Assembly (NCBI GenBank): GCA_965232015.1
Contig: OZ246946.1
Coordinates: 124,001 to 188,000, forward strand
Direction of reading: 5' to 3'
Origin: JAJEAO01 sp963667635
GTDB lineage: Bacteria; Acidobacteriota; Vicinamibacteria; Marinacidobacterales; Marinacidobacteraceae
Length of the DNA: 64,000 nt
Of this stretch, positions 12,513 to 20,425 are shown one piece after another. The notes beneath the pieces are model-generated. The model did no database searches. It was given only the letters and a program-made list of their open reading frames with translations, and had not been told where the DNA came from. The position numbers and the translations under genes were made by a program. Numbering within the stretch: position 1 is the first letter of the stretch; the number at the start of each line of letters is the position of its first letter.

Positions 12513-14797
12513 CACGCCTGCACCAGGACCTCGCGCGGGTTCGAGCCCCGGGCCGGACCGACGACGCCCTGCCGCTCCAGCTCGGCCACGATGCGGCGGG
12601 CGCGCTGGTAGCCGAGCCCCAGCTCGGTCTGGAGCATCGAGGTGGATGCCTTGCGCTCCCGGAGGATGAGTTCGCGCGCCGCCGGGAGCATCTGATCGCG
12701 CCCGGCCCGCCTCCCGGCCGCCGCCGCGGCCTGGCGTCCGGGGGTCACCGTGGGCTCCTCTTCGCGCAGCATCGCTTCGTCGAATGCCGGTGCACCCGCT
12801 TTCTCCCAGTACTTGGCCAGCCGACCGACCTCCACCTCGTCCACGAACGCCCCCTGCGCCCGGGGCATGTGCGCTCCCGCCTGCATCATGAGCATGTCGC
12901 CCTTGCCGAGCAGGTTCTCCGCCCCCACCCGGTCGAGAATCGTTCGGGAGTCCACGTAGCTCGCCACCCGGAAGGCGATGCGGGTGGGCAGATTCGCCTT
13001 GAGGGTGCCGCTCACGATGTCGGTGGAGGGGCGCTGGGTGGCGAGGACGAGGTGGATGCCCTCGGCGCGTCCCAGGCTCAGCAGGCGCTGGATCGCGGGA
13101 GTCACCTCGGCGCGGGCGTGGATGAAGAGGTCCGCCAGCTCGTCCACGACGATGACGAGGCGGGGCATCGGCGGAGGAACCGCGACCTCGTCGGAGTCCG
13201 AACCCTTCCGGCGCAGCCGGCGGGCGGCGCGCTCCGCCTGGAGCCGCCGGATCTGCTGGTTGTAGCCGTCGATGTTGCGGACGCCGAACTCCTCGAGAAT
13301 CCGGGTGCGGCGGTCCAGCTCGCGGCAGGCGTGCTGGAGGACGATCTTGGCCTGGTCCGGTTCGAGGATCAGCGGCGTCAGCAGGTGGGGCAGGCCGCGG
13401 TACGGACGCAGCTCCACCCGCTTCGGATCGATGAGGATGAGTCGCAGGTCGTCCGGGGTCTGCCGGAACAGCAGCGAACACAGCAAAGTGTTGATCTGGA
13501 CCGACTTGCCCGCCCCGGTCGCTCCGGCGATCAGCAGGTGCGGCATCTCGGCGAGGTTGCGGACGAGCGGCGCTCCGTCCACCAGCCTCCCGACGGCCAC
13601 CGGCAGGGCTCCGGTGTTTTCGACGAACTCTCTCGTCTCGAGGATCTCCCGGAGTCCCACCACGGCCGGCGACGTGTTCGGGACCTCGACGCCCACGACA
13701 CCCTTCCCGGGCACCCGCTCCACTCGAATCGCCGGCGCCCGGAGCGCCATGCACAGCTCCTCGTGGCGATTCCGCAGCTTGTTGACCGTCTCGCCCTCGC
13801 CGAGCCGGTACTCGAACGTGGTCACGACCGGGCCGGGCTGGATGCGAGCCACCTGCCCCCGGACTCCGTGTTCCTCGCACGCCGCCTCGAGCGCCCGCTT
13901 GCGGTCTTCGAGCGTCTTGCGCGAGGGGCCCGGCTGGTTGGCGCGGGCCTTCAGCAACTGGACCGAGGGCAACTTCCACGGCGAGTCCGGCGGGGCGCCC
14001 TTACCCGTCCGGGCGCGGGATCCCGCCTTCCGCCGCGAGCTTTTCCCCGAGGGCGCCGCCGCGAACAGATCGCCCGTCGGCTTCGGCCGGGGTGAGGGCC
14101 GGGGGACTCCTGCGGGGCGTCTTCGTTCGATTCGCGCCACGAACCGGCGCGTCTTCTGCTCATGGGCGGTGTGGTGCTCGTGGATCAGCCACCGGGTCCG
14201 GATCGCGGTCCACCACCGGCGAAGGTGGCCCTTGGGACCCTCTTTCTCGGGGTCGGCGGCGGCTCCCCACGGACGAAGCGCCAGGCCTCCGACCCCCGCG
14301 ATCGCGAGCAGCACCAGGGCGGCGCCGAGCGGACGCATCACCGCCGAGAGGCCGTCGGCGAGCATGGTTCCGATGAGCCCGCCCCAGCCGAAGCCGCTCC
14401 CCCCGGTGAGGTTCTGGGCCAATGCGAACAGGCCCGCGCCGCTCACCAGCAGGCTGGAGAGGATCAGGGCCCGGGCCCCCGCGGGGTCCTGCCCCGTCGT
14501 CTCGGGCCGGAGCCGGCGGAGGCCCGCCAGGAAGAGCACGATCGGGAGAGCCAGTCCGGCGAATCCCACCGCCTCGAAGACGACCGCGGACGCCAGCGCC
14601 CCGACCGGCCCCAACCAGTTGCCGGTCGGGTCGGTCCGTCCCGCCGAGAGAATCGGCAGGGGATCGGAGCCCGAGTGCGAAACGAGACCGGCGAAAAGAG
14701 CCACCCCGGCGGCGAGCAGGAGGACTCCCCCGCTCTCTCGCCGCCCGAACGCGGCCGTGAACGCCCGCGCGGCCCGGTGCCGGAATCGCGCGGCCAT
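12512..14797 (-). CDS. ftsK: DNA translocase FtsK/SpoIIIE
   Basis: The 761-residue protein has about four N-terminal membrane segments (for example GGVLLLAAGVALFAGLVSHS), a basic proline-rich linker, and a motor domain with Walker A LIAGATGAGKSVQ (about 421-433) and Walker B LVIVVDELADLF (about 543-554). The C-terminal winged-helix gamma domain (STSMLQTELGLGYQRARRIV) recognises KOPS-like sites in the family. It moves chromosomal DNA at the division septum for dimer resolution. The ATG at 14797 is chosen because it overlaps the uppP stop as TGATG; an in-frame upstream start would intrude 87 bases into uppP. Confidence 0.95.
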   Translation of the reverse strand: MAARFRHRAARAFTAAFGRRESGGVLLLAAGVALFAGLVSHSGSDPLPILSAGRTDPTGNWLGPVGALASAVVFEAVGFAGLALPIVLFLAGLRRLRPETTGQDPAGARALILSSLLVSGAGLFALAQNLTGGSGFGWGGLIGTMLADGLSAVMRPLGAALVLLAIAGVGGLALRPWGAAADPEKEGPKGHLRRWWTAIRTRWLIHEHHTAHEQKTRRFVARIERRRPAGVPRPSPRPKPTGDLFAAAPSGKSSRRKAGSRARTGKGAPPDSPWKLPSVQLLKARANQPGPSRKTLEDRKRALEAACEEHGVRGQVARIQPGPVVTTFEYRLGEGETVNKLRNRHEELCMALRAPAIRVERVPGKGVVGVEVPNTSPAVVGLREILETREFVENTGALPVAVGRLVDGAPLVRNLAEMPHLLIAGATGAGKSVQINTLLCSLLFRQTPDDLRLILIDPKRVELRPYRGLPHLLTPLILEPDQAKIVLQHACRELDRRTRILEEFGVRNIDGYNQQIRRLQAERAARRLRRKGSDSDEVAVPPPMPRLVIVVDELADLFIHARAEVTPAIQRLLSLGRAEGIHLVLATQRPSTDIVSGTLKANLPTRIAFRVASYVDSRTILDRVGAENLLGKGDMLMMQAGAHMPRAQGAFVDEVEVGRLAKYWEKAGAPAFDEAMLREEEPTVTPGRQAAAAAGRRAGRDQMLPAARELILRERKASTSMLQTELGLGYQRARRIVAELERQGVVGPARGSNPREVLVQA

Positions 14798-15660
14798 CAG
14801 GAGGCCACCGACCAGCCGAGGCCGACGCCGCCGGCGAGGAGGCAGTACCACCCGAACTGGTGGAACCGACGCTCCTCGAGCCACGCGAAGACCCAGCGGA
14901 GCGCGAGCAGTCCCGAGATCGTCGCGGCCGCGAAGCCGACGATCAGCTCGCCGAGAATGCCGCGGTCGAGCCCGCCGGCGGCGAGCGTCGAGCCGCCTTC
15001 GGCGAGGGCGGCGCCGGCGATCACCGGGGCCGAGAGCAGGAAGCTGAACCGGGCGGCGGCGGACGGAGGGAAGCCGCGGAGGCGGCCGGCGAGGATGGTG
15101 AAACCGGAGCGCGAGATGCCGGGAAGGATGGCGATCGCCTGCGCCCCGCCCACGAACAGGGCGTCGGTGATGCGGCTCGGCGCGTCGGGCGCGCGGCCGG
15201 CCGGCTCGTCGGCCCTCCGACCCGATGGCGCCGCGTCGGCGTCGAGTCGGCGGGAGCCGAGAAGCGCCGCTCCGCTGAGGACGAGCCCGCCCGCCGCCAC
15301 CCCCGCTCCCTCGAATGCCGTCACCACGAGGTCGCGCAGCCCGAGTCCGACGATCGCGGCCGGGATCGAGCCGACGACGAGCAGCAGCGCGAGGCGTCGT
15401 CCGGCAGCGGCCCCCGGGCCGGCGCCCGGAAGGAACGACGCGAGGATGGCGATGACCTCCCGGCGCAGGAAGACCAGCGCGGCGACCAGCGTGCCGAGGT
15501 GGACCACGACCTCGAAGAGCACCCCCGGACTGCCGAGGGCGTCGTCGGGCAGGAATTCCTGTCCCAGCACCAAGTGTCCCGAGCTCGAGACCGGGAGGAA
15601 CTCGGTGAGACCCTGGAGGATGCCGAGTACGACCGCAGAGCCAGCGTCCAGGAAGATCAA
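14797..15660 (-). CDS. uppP: Undecaprenyl-diphosphatase UppP/BacA
   Basis: This integral membrane enzyme recycles undecaprenyl pyrophosphate to the monophosphate carrier for peptidoglycan synthesis. The catalytic motif GLTEFLPVSSSGHL is at residues ~18-31 and the second motif PGISRSGFT at ~178-186; about eight hydrophobic helices follow the family pattern. The 287-residue length is normal. No ATG fits; TTG at 15660 (MIFLDAGSAVVLGILQG) lies just before the conserved first helix, with an AAGGCGGGG purine run upstream. It is the first gene of the coupled uppP-ftsK-amidase run. Confidence 0.92.
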   Translation of the reverse strand: MIFLDAGSAVVLGILQGLTEFLPVSSSGHLVLGQEFLPDDALGSPGVLFEVVVHLGTLVAALVFLRREVIAILASFLPGAGPGAAAGRRLALLLVVGSIPAAIVGLGLRDLVVTAFEGAGVAAGGLVLSGAALLGSRRLDADAAPSGRRADEPAGRAPDAPSRITDALFVGGAQAIAILPGISRSGFTILAGRLRGFPPSAAARFSFLLSAPVIAGAALAEGGSTLAAGGLDRGILGELIVGFAAATISGLLALRWVFAWLEERRFHQFGWYCLLAGGVGLGWSVAS

Positions 15661-15755
15661 AACCGTTGGAAAACCCCGCCTTACGCTACCAAAGCTAAAG
15701 CGATGCCGCAAGAAATTCGAGTGGAGTCCGACCGACGCCTGCCGGCGCGCCTGCA

Positions 15756-15852
15756 GTATGGAGCGCCGCTCTCCAGAGCGGCACCGGTCACACGGACTTC
15801 TCGGTGACGGCCGGTGGAGTCGCGGTGCCGCTCTGGAGAGCGGCGCTCCATA
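15756..15852. repeat. Dispersed palindrome family A, two inverted copies
   Basis: The core GCCGCTCTCCAGAGCGGC (15765-15782) is a perfect 8-bp stem with a CC loop, flanked by GGAGC on the left and ACC on the right. A second copy in reverse orientation (about 15824-15851) makes the whole block a large inverted repeat. Further copies occur near 39,360 and, partly, 40,280. Confidence 0.85.
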
Positions 15853-15892
15853 GGAGTCCGGCGCGCAGGCACCGTGGAGCGTCGGCTGCAAA

Positions 15893-15936
15893 TTGCCGGA
15901 CTGGAGTCCGGCGCCAGTTCTCCCGGTGGGGGCCCG
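15893..15936. repeat. Dispersed palindrome family B plus block C
   Basis: GCCGGACTGGAGTCCGGC (15895-15912) is a perfect 8-bp stem with a GG loop. It is followed directly by block C, CCAGTTCTCCCGGTGGGGGC. Family B recurs at 26.25, 60.06 and 60.38 kb, and block C at 40.3 and 61.75 kb. Confidence 0.8.
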
Positions 15937-15949
15937 GCAAGGGAGTTCG

Positions 15950-16097
15950 GCGCGCCGACAGGAAGGGGGGGAGAGGTTCGGAGAGGGGGGAGTCCTCTCC
16001 CCCCTCTCTGAGAGAGACCGTGATGCCGATCGCAACCTGGAGCGGAGCGAAGGTTGCGATCTGAGGCGCGAAGCGCCGAGCGGGCCGGGGAGGGGCC
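15950..16097 (-). repeat. Dispersed repeat family D with hairpin (inverted copy of 19983-20110)
   Basis: Read on the minus strand this block runs CCCTCCCCGGCCCGCTCGGC, a hairpin built on CGCAACCT/AGGTTGCG, then GAACCTCTCCCCC. The same order with scattered differences is found on the plus strand at 19983-20110. The copy here has an additional GGGGGGAG/CTCCCCCC-type inverted stretch near 15985-16010. Confidence 0.7.
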
Positions 16098-16197
16098 GCG
16101 CTCGCTTCCCCTCGTTTCCGACCGGCGCGGCCCTGCGGAACTCGGCCCCCTCCCCGGCCCGCCCGGTCCTCGCCGGCGCCACTCCATACTTCTCCGC

Positions 16198-17085
16198 ATG
16201 GCGTTCTTCCCGACCCGGGCGCGGGGCCAGAACTTTCTCCACGATCGCTCGGTCGCCACCCGGTTCGCCGCCGAGGCTCTCCGCCCGCCCGGGGCGGCGT
16301 CGGGCGGGGCGGCGTCCGGGCGGGCCATCGTCGAGATTGGTCCCGGGAAGGGCGCCATCACCTTCCCGCTCCTCGAGGCCGGAGCCCGGGTTCTCGCCAT
16401 CGAGCTCGACCCGCGGCTGGCGGACGTCATCGAGTCGCGGGCGCGGGATCGGGGGTTGGAGCAGTGCCTTCACCTCGTGCGCGGCGATGCGCTGCGACTC
16501 GACTTCGGCGCCGTGCTCGAAGCGTTCGGGGCCGCCCCGCCGCTGCCCCTGTGCGGCAACCTCCCGTTTTCCACCGCCTCGGTCCTGCTTCTCCGTCTCA
16601 TCGAGGGCGGGGAGGAGGCCCCGCTCCGGTTCCATCCGTTGACGCTGACGCTCCAGCGCGAGGTCGCCGAGCGCGCCGCCGCCCGGCCGGGAACGCCCGA
16701 GTACGGCGCCTTGTCGGTCGTGGTGCAGCAGGCGATGCGGGTCCGGATCCGGTTTCTGATCCACCCCGCCGCGTTTCGCCCCCGCCCGCGGGTGGTCTCG
16801 GCCGTGGTCCGCCTTCGGCCGCGTCCCGACCCCCCACCGGTCGGAGACCCGGGCCACTTTCGGACGCTGGTGCGCGGGCTGTTCACGCACCGGCGCAAGA
16901 CCCTCAAGAACGCCGCCGCGGCCCTCCCTCCGCCGCCGGCGGGGGATCCTTCCGACGGCCCTCCGCTGCCCGAACGGATCCGACGCGCGCTCGACGAACT
17001 CGACATCGCTCCCGGGTTGCGCCCGGAGGCGCTCACGCCCGCGCAGTTCGCCGCGCTCGCCCGCAAAACGGCGTCAGCAGACTGA
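16198..17085 (+). CDS. rsmA: 16S rRNA dimethyladenosine transferase RsmA/KsgA
   Basis: This enzyme dimethylates two adjacent adenines in the 3' hairpin of 16S rRNA. The start MAFFPTRARGQNFLHDRSVA is the family N-terminus. SAM-binding motif I is VEIGPGKGAITFPL (about 44-57), the acidic ribose-binding residue is AIELDPRLA, and the catalytic NLP[YF] motif appears as NLPFSTAS (about 121-128). A Gly/Ala-rich insertion (PPGAASGGAASG) sits before motif I. ATG 16198 immediately precedes the conserved start. At 295 aa the size is typical. trxB follows after a 33-base gap. Confidence 0.94.
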   Translation: MAFFPTRARGQNFLHDRSVATRFAAEALRPPGAASGGAASGRAIVEIGPGKGAITFPLLEAGARVLAIELDPRLADVIESRARDRGLEQCLHLVRGDALRLDFGAVLEAFGAAPPLPLCGNLPFSTASVLLLRLIEGGEEAPLRFHPLTLTLQREVAERAAARPGTPEYGALSVVVQQAMRVRIRFLIHPAAFRPRPRVVSAVVRLRPRPDPPPVGDPGHFRTLVRGLFTHRRKTLKNAAAALPPPPAGDPSDGPPLPERIRRALDELDIAPGLRPEALTPAQFAALARKTASAD

Positions 17086-17118
17086 AACCTCCGTGCTAGT
17101 CTCGCCGCCGATCTCGCC

Positions 17119-18078
17119 GTGTCCGACGCCTCCCCGCCCCGCCGCGTCGTCATCATCGGCAGCGGACCCGCCGGATACACCGCCGCGCTCTACACCGCCC
17201 GCGCCGAGCTCGCCCCGGTGGTCCTGGCCGGCTCCGGCTTCGATCCCGACATCGGTCTCCCCGGTGGTCAGCTCATGCTGACGACCGACGTGGAGAACTA
17301 CCCGGGGTTCCCGGAGGGCGTGAGCGGCCCCGAACTCATGGATCTGTTCCGCCGGCAGGCCGAGCGATTCGGCGCCGAGGTCCACAACGTGGACGCGGAC
17401 GCGGTGGACTTCGACTCCCGCCCGTTCACGGTGCGCGCCGGAGACGCCGCGTGGTCCGCCGAGTCGGTGATCGTCGCTACCGGCGCCCGGGCGCGCTGGC
17501 TCGGCCTCCCTTCCGAGACCACGTTCATGAATCGCGGCGTTTCCGCGTGCGCCACCTGCGACGGCGCGCTCTACCGGGGGCGCGAAATGGCGGTCGTGGG
17601 CGGGGGCGACACGGCGATGGAGGAGGCGCTGTTCCTCACCCGGTTCGCGTCCACCGTCCACGTGATCCACCGCCGCGACGAGCTCCGGGCTTCCCGGATC
17701 ATGGCGGCGCGCGCGAAGAAGAACCGGAAGATCCGGTTCGTCTGGGACTCGGTCGTCGAGGAGGTGCTCGGCGACGACGACGGGGTGACCGGCCTCCGCC
17801 TCTTGAACGTCCGCTCCGGAGAGACCTCGGAGCTCGCCGTCGGCGCCCTCTTCATCGCCATCGGACATGTCCCCAATACCGAGGTGTTCGGGGGCGCTCT
17901 CGAATTCGCGCCTCATGGCTACATCCGGGTGGATCCCGGCGCCACGACGACTTCGGTCGAGGGCGTCTTCGCCTGCGGAGACGTGATGGATCCGACCTAC
18001 CGACAGGCGGTGACCGCCGCCGGAACCGGCTGCATGGCGGCGATCGCCTGCGAACGCTGGCTCGCCGAACACGAATGA
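17119..18078 (+). CDS. trxB: Thioredoxin reductase
   Basis: This FAD- and NADPH-dependent flavoenzyme reduces thioredoxin. The FAD-binding motif IIGSGPAGYTAA is at residues 11-22, the redox-active CATC at about 145-148, the NADPH motif VGGGDTAMEEA at about 159-169, and the C-terminal FAD motif GVFACGDVMD near 280. The GTG start at 17119 places the Rossmann motif at the usual distance. The stop overlaps the ATG of a TlpA-like thioredoxin (ATGA), indicating coupled translation of a thiol-redox pair. Length (319 aa) is normal. Confidence 0.95.
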   Translation: MSDASPPRRVVIIGSGPAGYTAALYTARAELAPVVLAGSGFDPDIGLPGGQLMLTTDVENYPGFPEGVSGPELMDLFRRQAERFGAEVHNVDADAVDFDSRPFTVRAGDAAWSAESVIVATGARARWLGLPSETTFMNRGVSACATCDGALYRGREMAVVGGGDTAMEEALFLTRFASTVHVIHRRDELRASRIMAARAKKNRKIRFVWDSVVEEVLGDDDGVTGLRLLNVRSGETSELAVGALFIAIGHVPNTEVFGGALEFAPHGYIRVDPGATTTSVEGVFACGDVMDPTYRQAVTAAGTGCMAAIACERWLAEHE

Positions 18079-18602
18079 CCCGATACTCCTTCCTGCGCAC
18101 TCTCCTCCTCGTCGTGGCGGCCGCCGCGCTCGCAGGGCCCGCCGCCGCGCAACGCCGCGGCGTCCTCGACCAGCCGACGCCGGAGCTGACCCTGCCCGAC
18201 CTCGATGGCAACGACGTCGCCCTCACCGGTTTTCCCGGCAAGGTGGTCATCTACGACTTCTGGGCGGTCTGGTGCGGTCCCTGCGAGTACGCGCTCCCCT
18301 GGTTCCAGGAGCTCGAGGAGCGCTACGGGGATGACGGCCTGGTGGTCATCGGGCTCCATGTGGACGACCAGACGCCGCCCAGCGACGAAGTCCGCGCGTT
18401 CCTCGACGAACGCGGCGTCCGGTACCGCAACGTCCTCTCCACCCTGCAGGCCGACGAGGCGTTCCGGATCTTCGCGATGCCGACGACCTACATCGCCGAT
18501 CGGGACGGCATCGTTCGCACCCAGCACCTCGGGTTCAACCCGGAGCGCACGCCGGCCCGGCTCGAGAGCGAGGTCCGCCGACTGCTCGGACTCGACGAAT
18601 AG
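18075..18602 (+). CDS. TlpA-like thioredoxin-fold protein, secreted
   Basis: This 175-residue protein has an N-terminal signal peptide (LRTLLLVVAAAALAGPAAAQ) and a thioredoxin fold with active site WAVWCGPCEYALP (CGPC near residues 68-71). The cis-Pro loop is FAMPTTYIAD. It probably acts as a periplasmic thiol-disulfide reductant or in cytochrome maturation. It is translationally coupled to trxB, although trxB itself is cytoplasmic, so electron transfer between them would need a membrane relay that is not seen here. Redoxin/AhpC-TSA-type labels would also fit. Confidence 0.88.
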   Translation: MTRYSFLRTLLLVVAAAALAGPAAAQRRGVLDQPTPELTLPDLDGNDVALTGFPGKVVIYDFWAVWCGPCEYALPWFQELEERYGDDGLVVIGLHVDDQTPPSDEVRAFLDERGVRYRNVLSTLQADEAFRIFAMPTTYIADRDGIVRTQHLGFNPERTPARLESEVRRLLGLDE

Positions 18603-18622
18603 TCGGAGGCGTCAGCGCCCCG

Positions 18623-19972
18623 ATGTCCGGACTCGCGGTCGTCGGCACCCAGTGGGGTGACGAGGGCAAGGGTAAGTTCGTGGACCTGCTCGCCCCGCGG
18701 TTCCACACCGTGGTGCGCTACGGCGGCGGCCACAACGCCGGGCACACGGTCGTCGTGGGCGGCCGGACGATCGTCCTCCACATCCTCCCCTCGGCCGTCC
18801 TCCACCCGGGCGTTCAGGCCATCGTGGGCAACGGGTGCGTGGTGGACCCGATCGCGCTGTTTCAGGAGCTGGATCTCCTCGAGGAAGCGGGCCTCGATCC
18901 GGCCGCCGACCTCCTGCTCTCCGACCGCGCCCACATCATCCTGCCGGTTCACCGGCTGGTGGAAGCAGGCGAGGAGTCGCGGCTCGGCAACCGGCGGATC
19001 GGAACCACCCGCCGCGGCATCGGCCCGGCCTACGAGGACAAGGCGGGCCGCCGGGGACTCCGCATCGGCGACCTGCGCCATCCGGCGCACCGGGACGAGC
19101 GCCTCGCGCACCTCATGGGGGAACGCGGTCGCCAGCTCGGCTGGGATGCCGTCCGCCTCGATCGTGAGGTCGCGGCGGCCCGCGAACTTCTCGACGCCTT
19201 CGCCGCCCGGATGCTCTCGCGGATCACCGACACGTCGCTCATCGTGCACCGGGTCCTCGAGGCCGGCGGCCCGGTGCTCTTCGAGGGCGCCCAGGCTTCG
19301 CTGCTCGACCTCGATCACGGGACCTATCCGTTCGTCACCTCCTCCACCGCGGTCGCCGCCGGGGCCGCCGTGGGCGCCGGGGTGGGGCCGCGCGCCGTCG
19401 GTCGGGTCCTCGGCGTGGCGAAGGCCTACCAGACCCGCGTCGGGGAGGGGCCGATGCCGACCGAGATGCCCCCGGCGATGAATCGGCGGATCCAGCGCAA
19501 GGGGAAGGAGTACGGCGCGTCCACCGGGCGCCCGCGGCGGTGCGCCTGGTTCGACAGCGTCGTGCTCCGCTACTCGCGGCGCGTGAACGGCCTCGACGAA
19601 CTGGCGATCACGAAGCTGGACGTGCTGGACGATCTCGACGAGGTGCGGGTCGGCGTCCGCTACCGGCTGGACGGGGAGCCGGTGGACGAGTTCCCGGGGG
19701 CCTTCGGCGCGCTGTCCCGATGCGAGCCCGAATACCGCACGCTGCCGGGCTGGTCGCGGCCCACCGCCGGGATCACCCGACTCGAGGATCTCCCGAAGGA
19801 GGCCCGCGCCTATCTGGACGCCCTCGAAGAGCTCGTCGAGGTCCCGGTCTCCCTCGCCGCCACCGGCCCTGAGCGGGCGTCGTTCCTGATCCGTCGGGAC
19901 ACGCCGATCACCCGCCACAAGGTCGGGCGGGCCCGGGAGGGGACCGGGCATTCCACGGAGCCGGGAGCGTGA
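18623..19972 (+). CDS. purA: Adenylosuccinate synthetase
   Basis: This enzyme joins IMP and aspartate using GTP, the first committed step to AMP. The N-terminal signature VVGTQWGDEGKGKFVDLLA holds the GTP-binding loop with catalytic Asp and Lys, and GGHNAGHTVV contains the catalytic His. The IMP-binding and dimer segment GTTRRGIGPAYEDKAGR and the aspartate loop ASTGRPRRCAW (about residue 300) are present. Size (449 aa) matches the family. The start ATG lies 20 bases after the TlpA-like gene. Family D repeat and the tRNA pair follow. Confidence 0.96.
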   Translation: MSGLAVVGTQWGDEGKGKFVDLLAPRFHTVVRYGGGHNAGHTVVVGGRTIVLHILPSAVLHPGVQAIVGNGCVVDPIALFQELDLLEEAGLDPAADLLLSDRAHIILPVHRLVEAGEESRLGNRRIGTTRRGIGPAYEDKAGRRGLRIGDLRHPAHRDERLAHLMGERGRQLGWDAVRLDREVAAARELLDAFAARMLSRITDTSLIVHRVLEAGGPVLFEGAQASLLDLDHGTYPFVTSSTAVAAGAAVGAGVGPRAVGRVLGVAKAYQTRVGEGPMPTEMPPAMNRRIQRKGKEYGASTGRPRRCAWFDSVVLRYSRRVNGLDELAITKLDVLDDLDEVRVGVRYRLDGEPVDEFPGAFGALSRCEPEYRTLPGWSRPTAGITRLEDLPKEARAYLDALEELVEVPVSLAATGPERASFLIRRDTPITRHKVGRAREGTGHSTEPGA

Positions 19973-19982
19973 AGGCTGTCGG

Positions 19983-20110
19983 CGCGGTGAGTGCGGCCCC
20001 CTCCCCGGCTCGCTCGGCGCGGCGCGCCTCGGACCGCAACCTTCGCTTCGTTCCCGGTTGCGGTCTCGGTCACGTTCCCCGAACCTCTCCCCCTTCTTGC
20101 CGGCGCCGCT
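19983..20110 (+). repeat. Dispersed repeat family D with hairpin
   Basis: This plus-strand copy of the block at 15950-16097 begins GCGGCCCCCTCCCCGGCTCG, contains the stem CGCAACCTTCGC...GGTTGCGGTC and ends in GAACCTCTCCCCC. It lies immediately after the purA stop, so its hairpin could also act as a terminator or 3' stabiliser; no U-run is present. Confidence 0.7.
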
Positions 20111-20213
20111 ATCGGGTGGACCGGCGGGCGCACCGGCGGGCGCACCGGATGAAGCCGTGTGACGGAACGGCCGGCCGGCCGCCGCTGCTACAATTTCCGC
20201 CGCTTCCGTCGCC

Positions 20214-20289
20214 GGGCCGTTAGCTCAGTTGGCAGAGCGCTCGCCTTTTAAGCGAGATGTCGCAGGTTCGATGCCTGCACGGCCTACCA
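20214..20289 (+). tRNA. tRNA-Lys (anticodon TTT)
   Basis: The acceptor GGGCCGT pairs with ACGGCCT, with one G-T closing pair. The D-arm is GCTC...GAGC, the anticodon arm CTCGC-CTTTTAA-GCGAG gives TTT, and the T-arm GCAGG-TTCGATG-CCTGC is regular. ACCA is encoded at the 3' end. It is 6 bases upstream of tRNA-Glu, so the two are probably co-transcribed. Confidence 0.95.
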
Positions 20290-20295
20290 ATTCGG

Positions 20296-20368
20296 GTCCC
20301 CATCGTCTAGAGGCCCAGGACGTCGCCCTTTCACGGCGAAAACACGGGTTCGAGTCCCGTTGGGGACG
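20296..20368 (+). tRNA. tRNA-Glu (anticodon TTC)
   Basis: The acceptor GTCCCCA pairs with TGGGGAC, the anticodon arm TCGCC-CTTTCAC-GGCGA gives TTC, and the T-arm ACGGG-TTCGAGT-CCCGT is regular. CCA is not encoded. It directly precedes ileS. Confidence 0.95.
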
Positions 20369-20425
20369 CGTTTCCCCGCCGGCTCGACCCGGGCCTTCGC
20401 GGCGTCGTCAGTTCGTCTGACCCCC

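Larger units (their letters stand above)
15661..16197. other. Divergent intergenic region between uppP and rsmA filled with dispersed repeats
   Basis: No gene is supportable in these 537 bases. They hold two inverted copies of an 18-bp palindrome (15756-15852), a related palindrome followed by a CCAGTTCTCCCGGTGGGGGC block (15893-15936), and a longer repeat with a hairpin that recurs near 20 kb (15950-16097). ORFs across it are low-complexity and appear to be chance frames. Promoters for both flanking genes must lie here or at its edges but none is clear. Confidence 0.7.
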
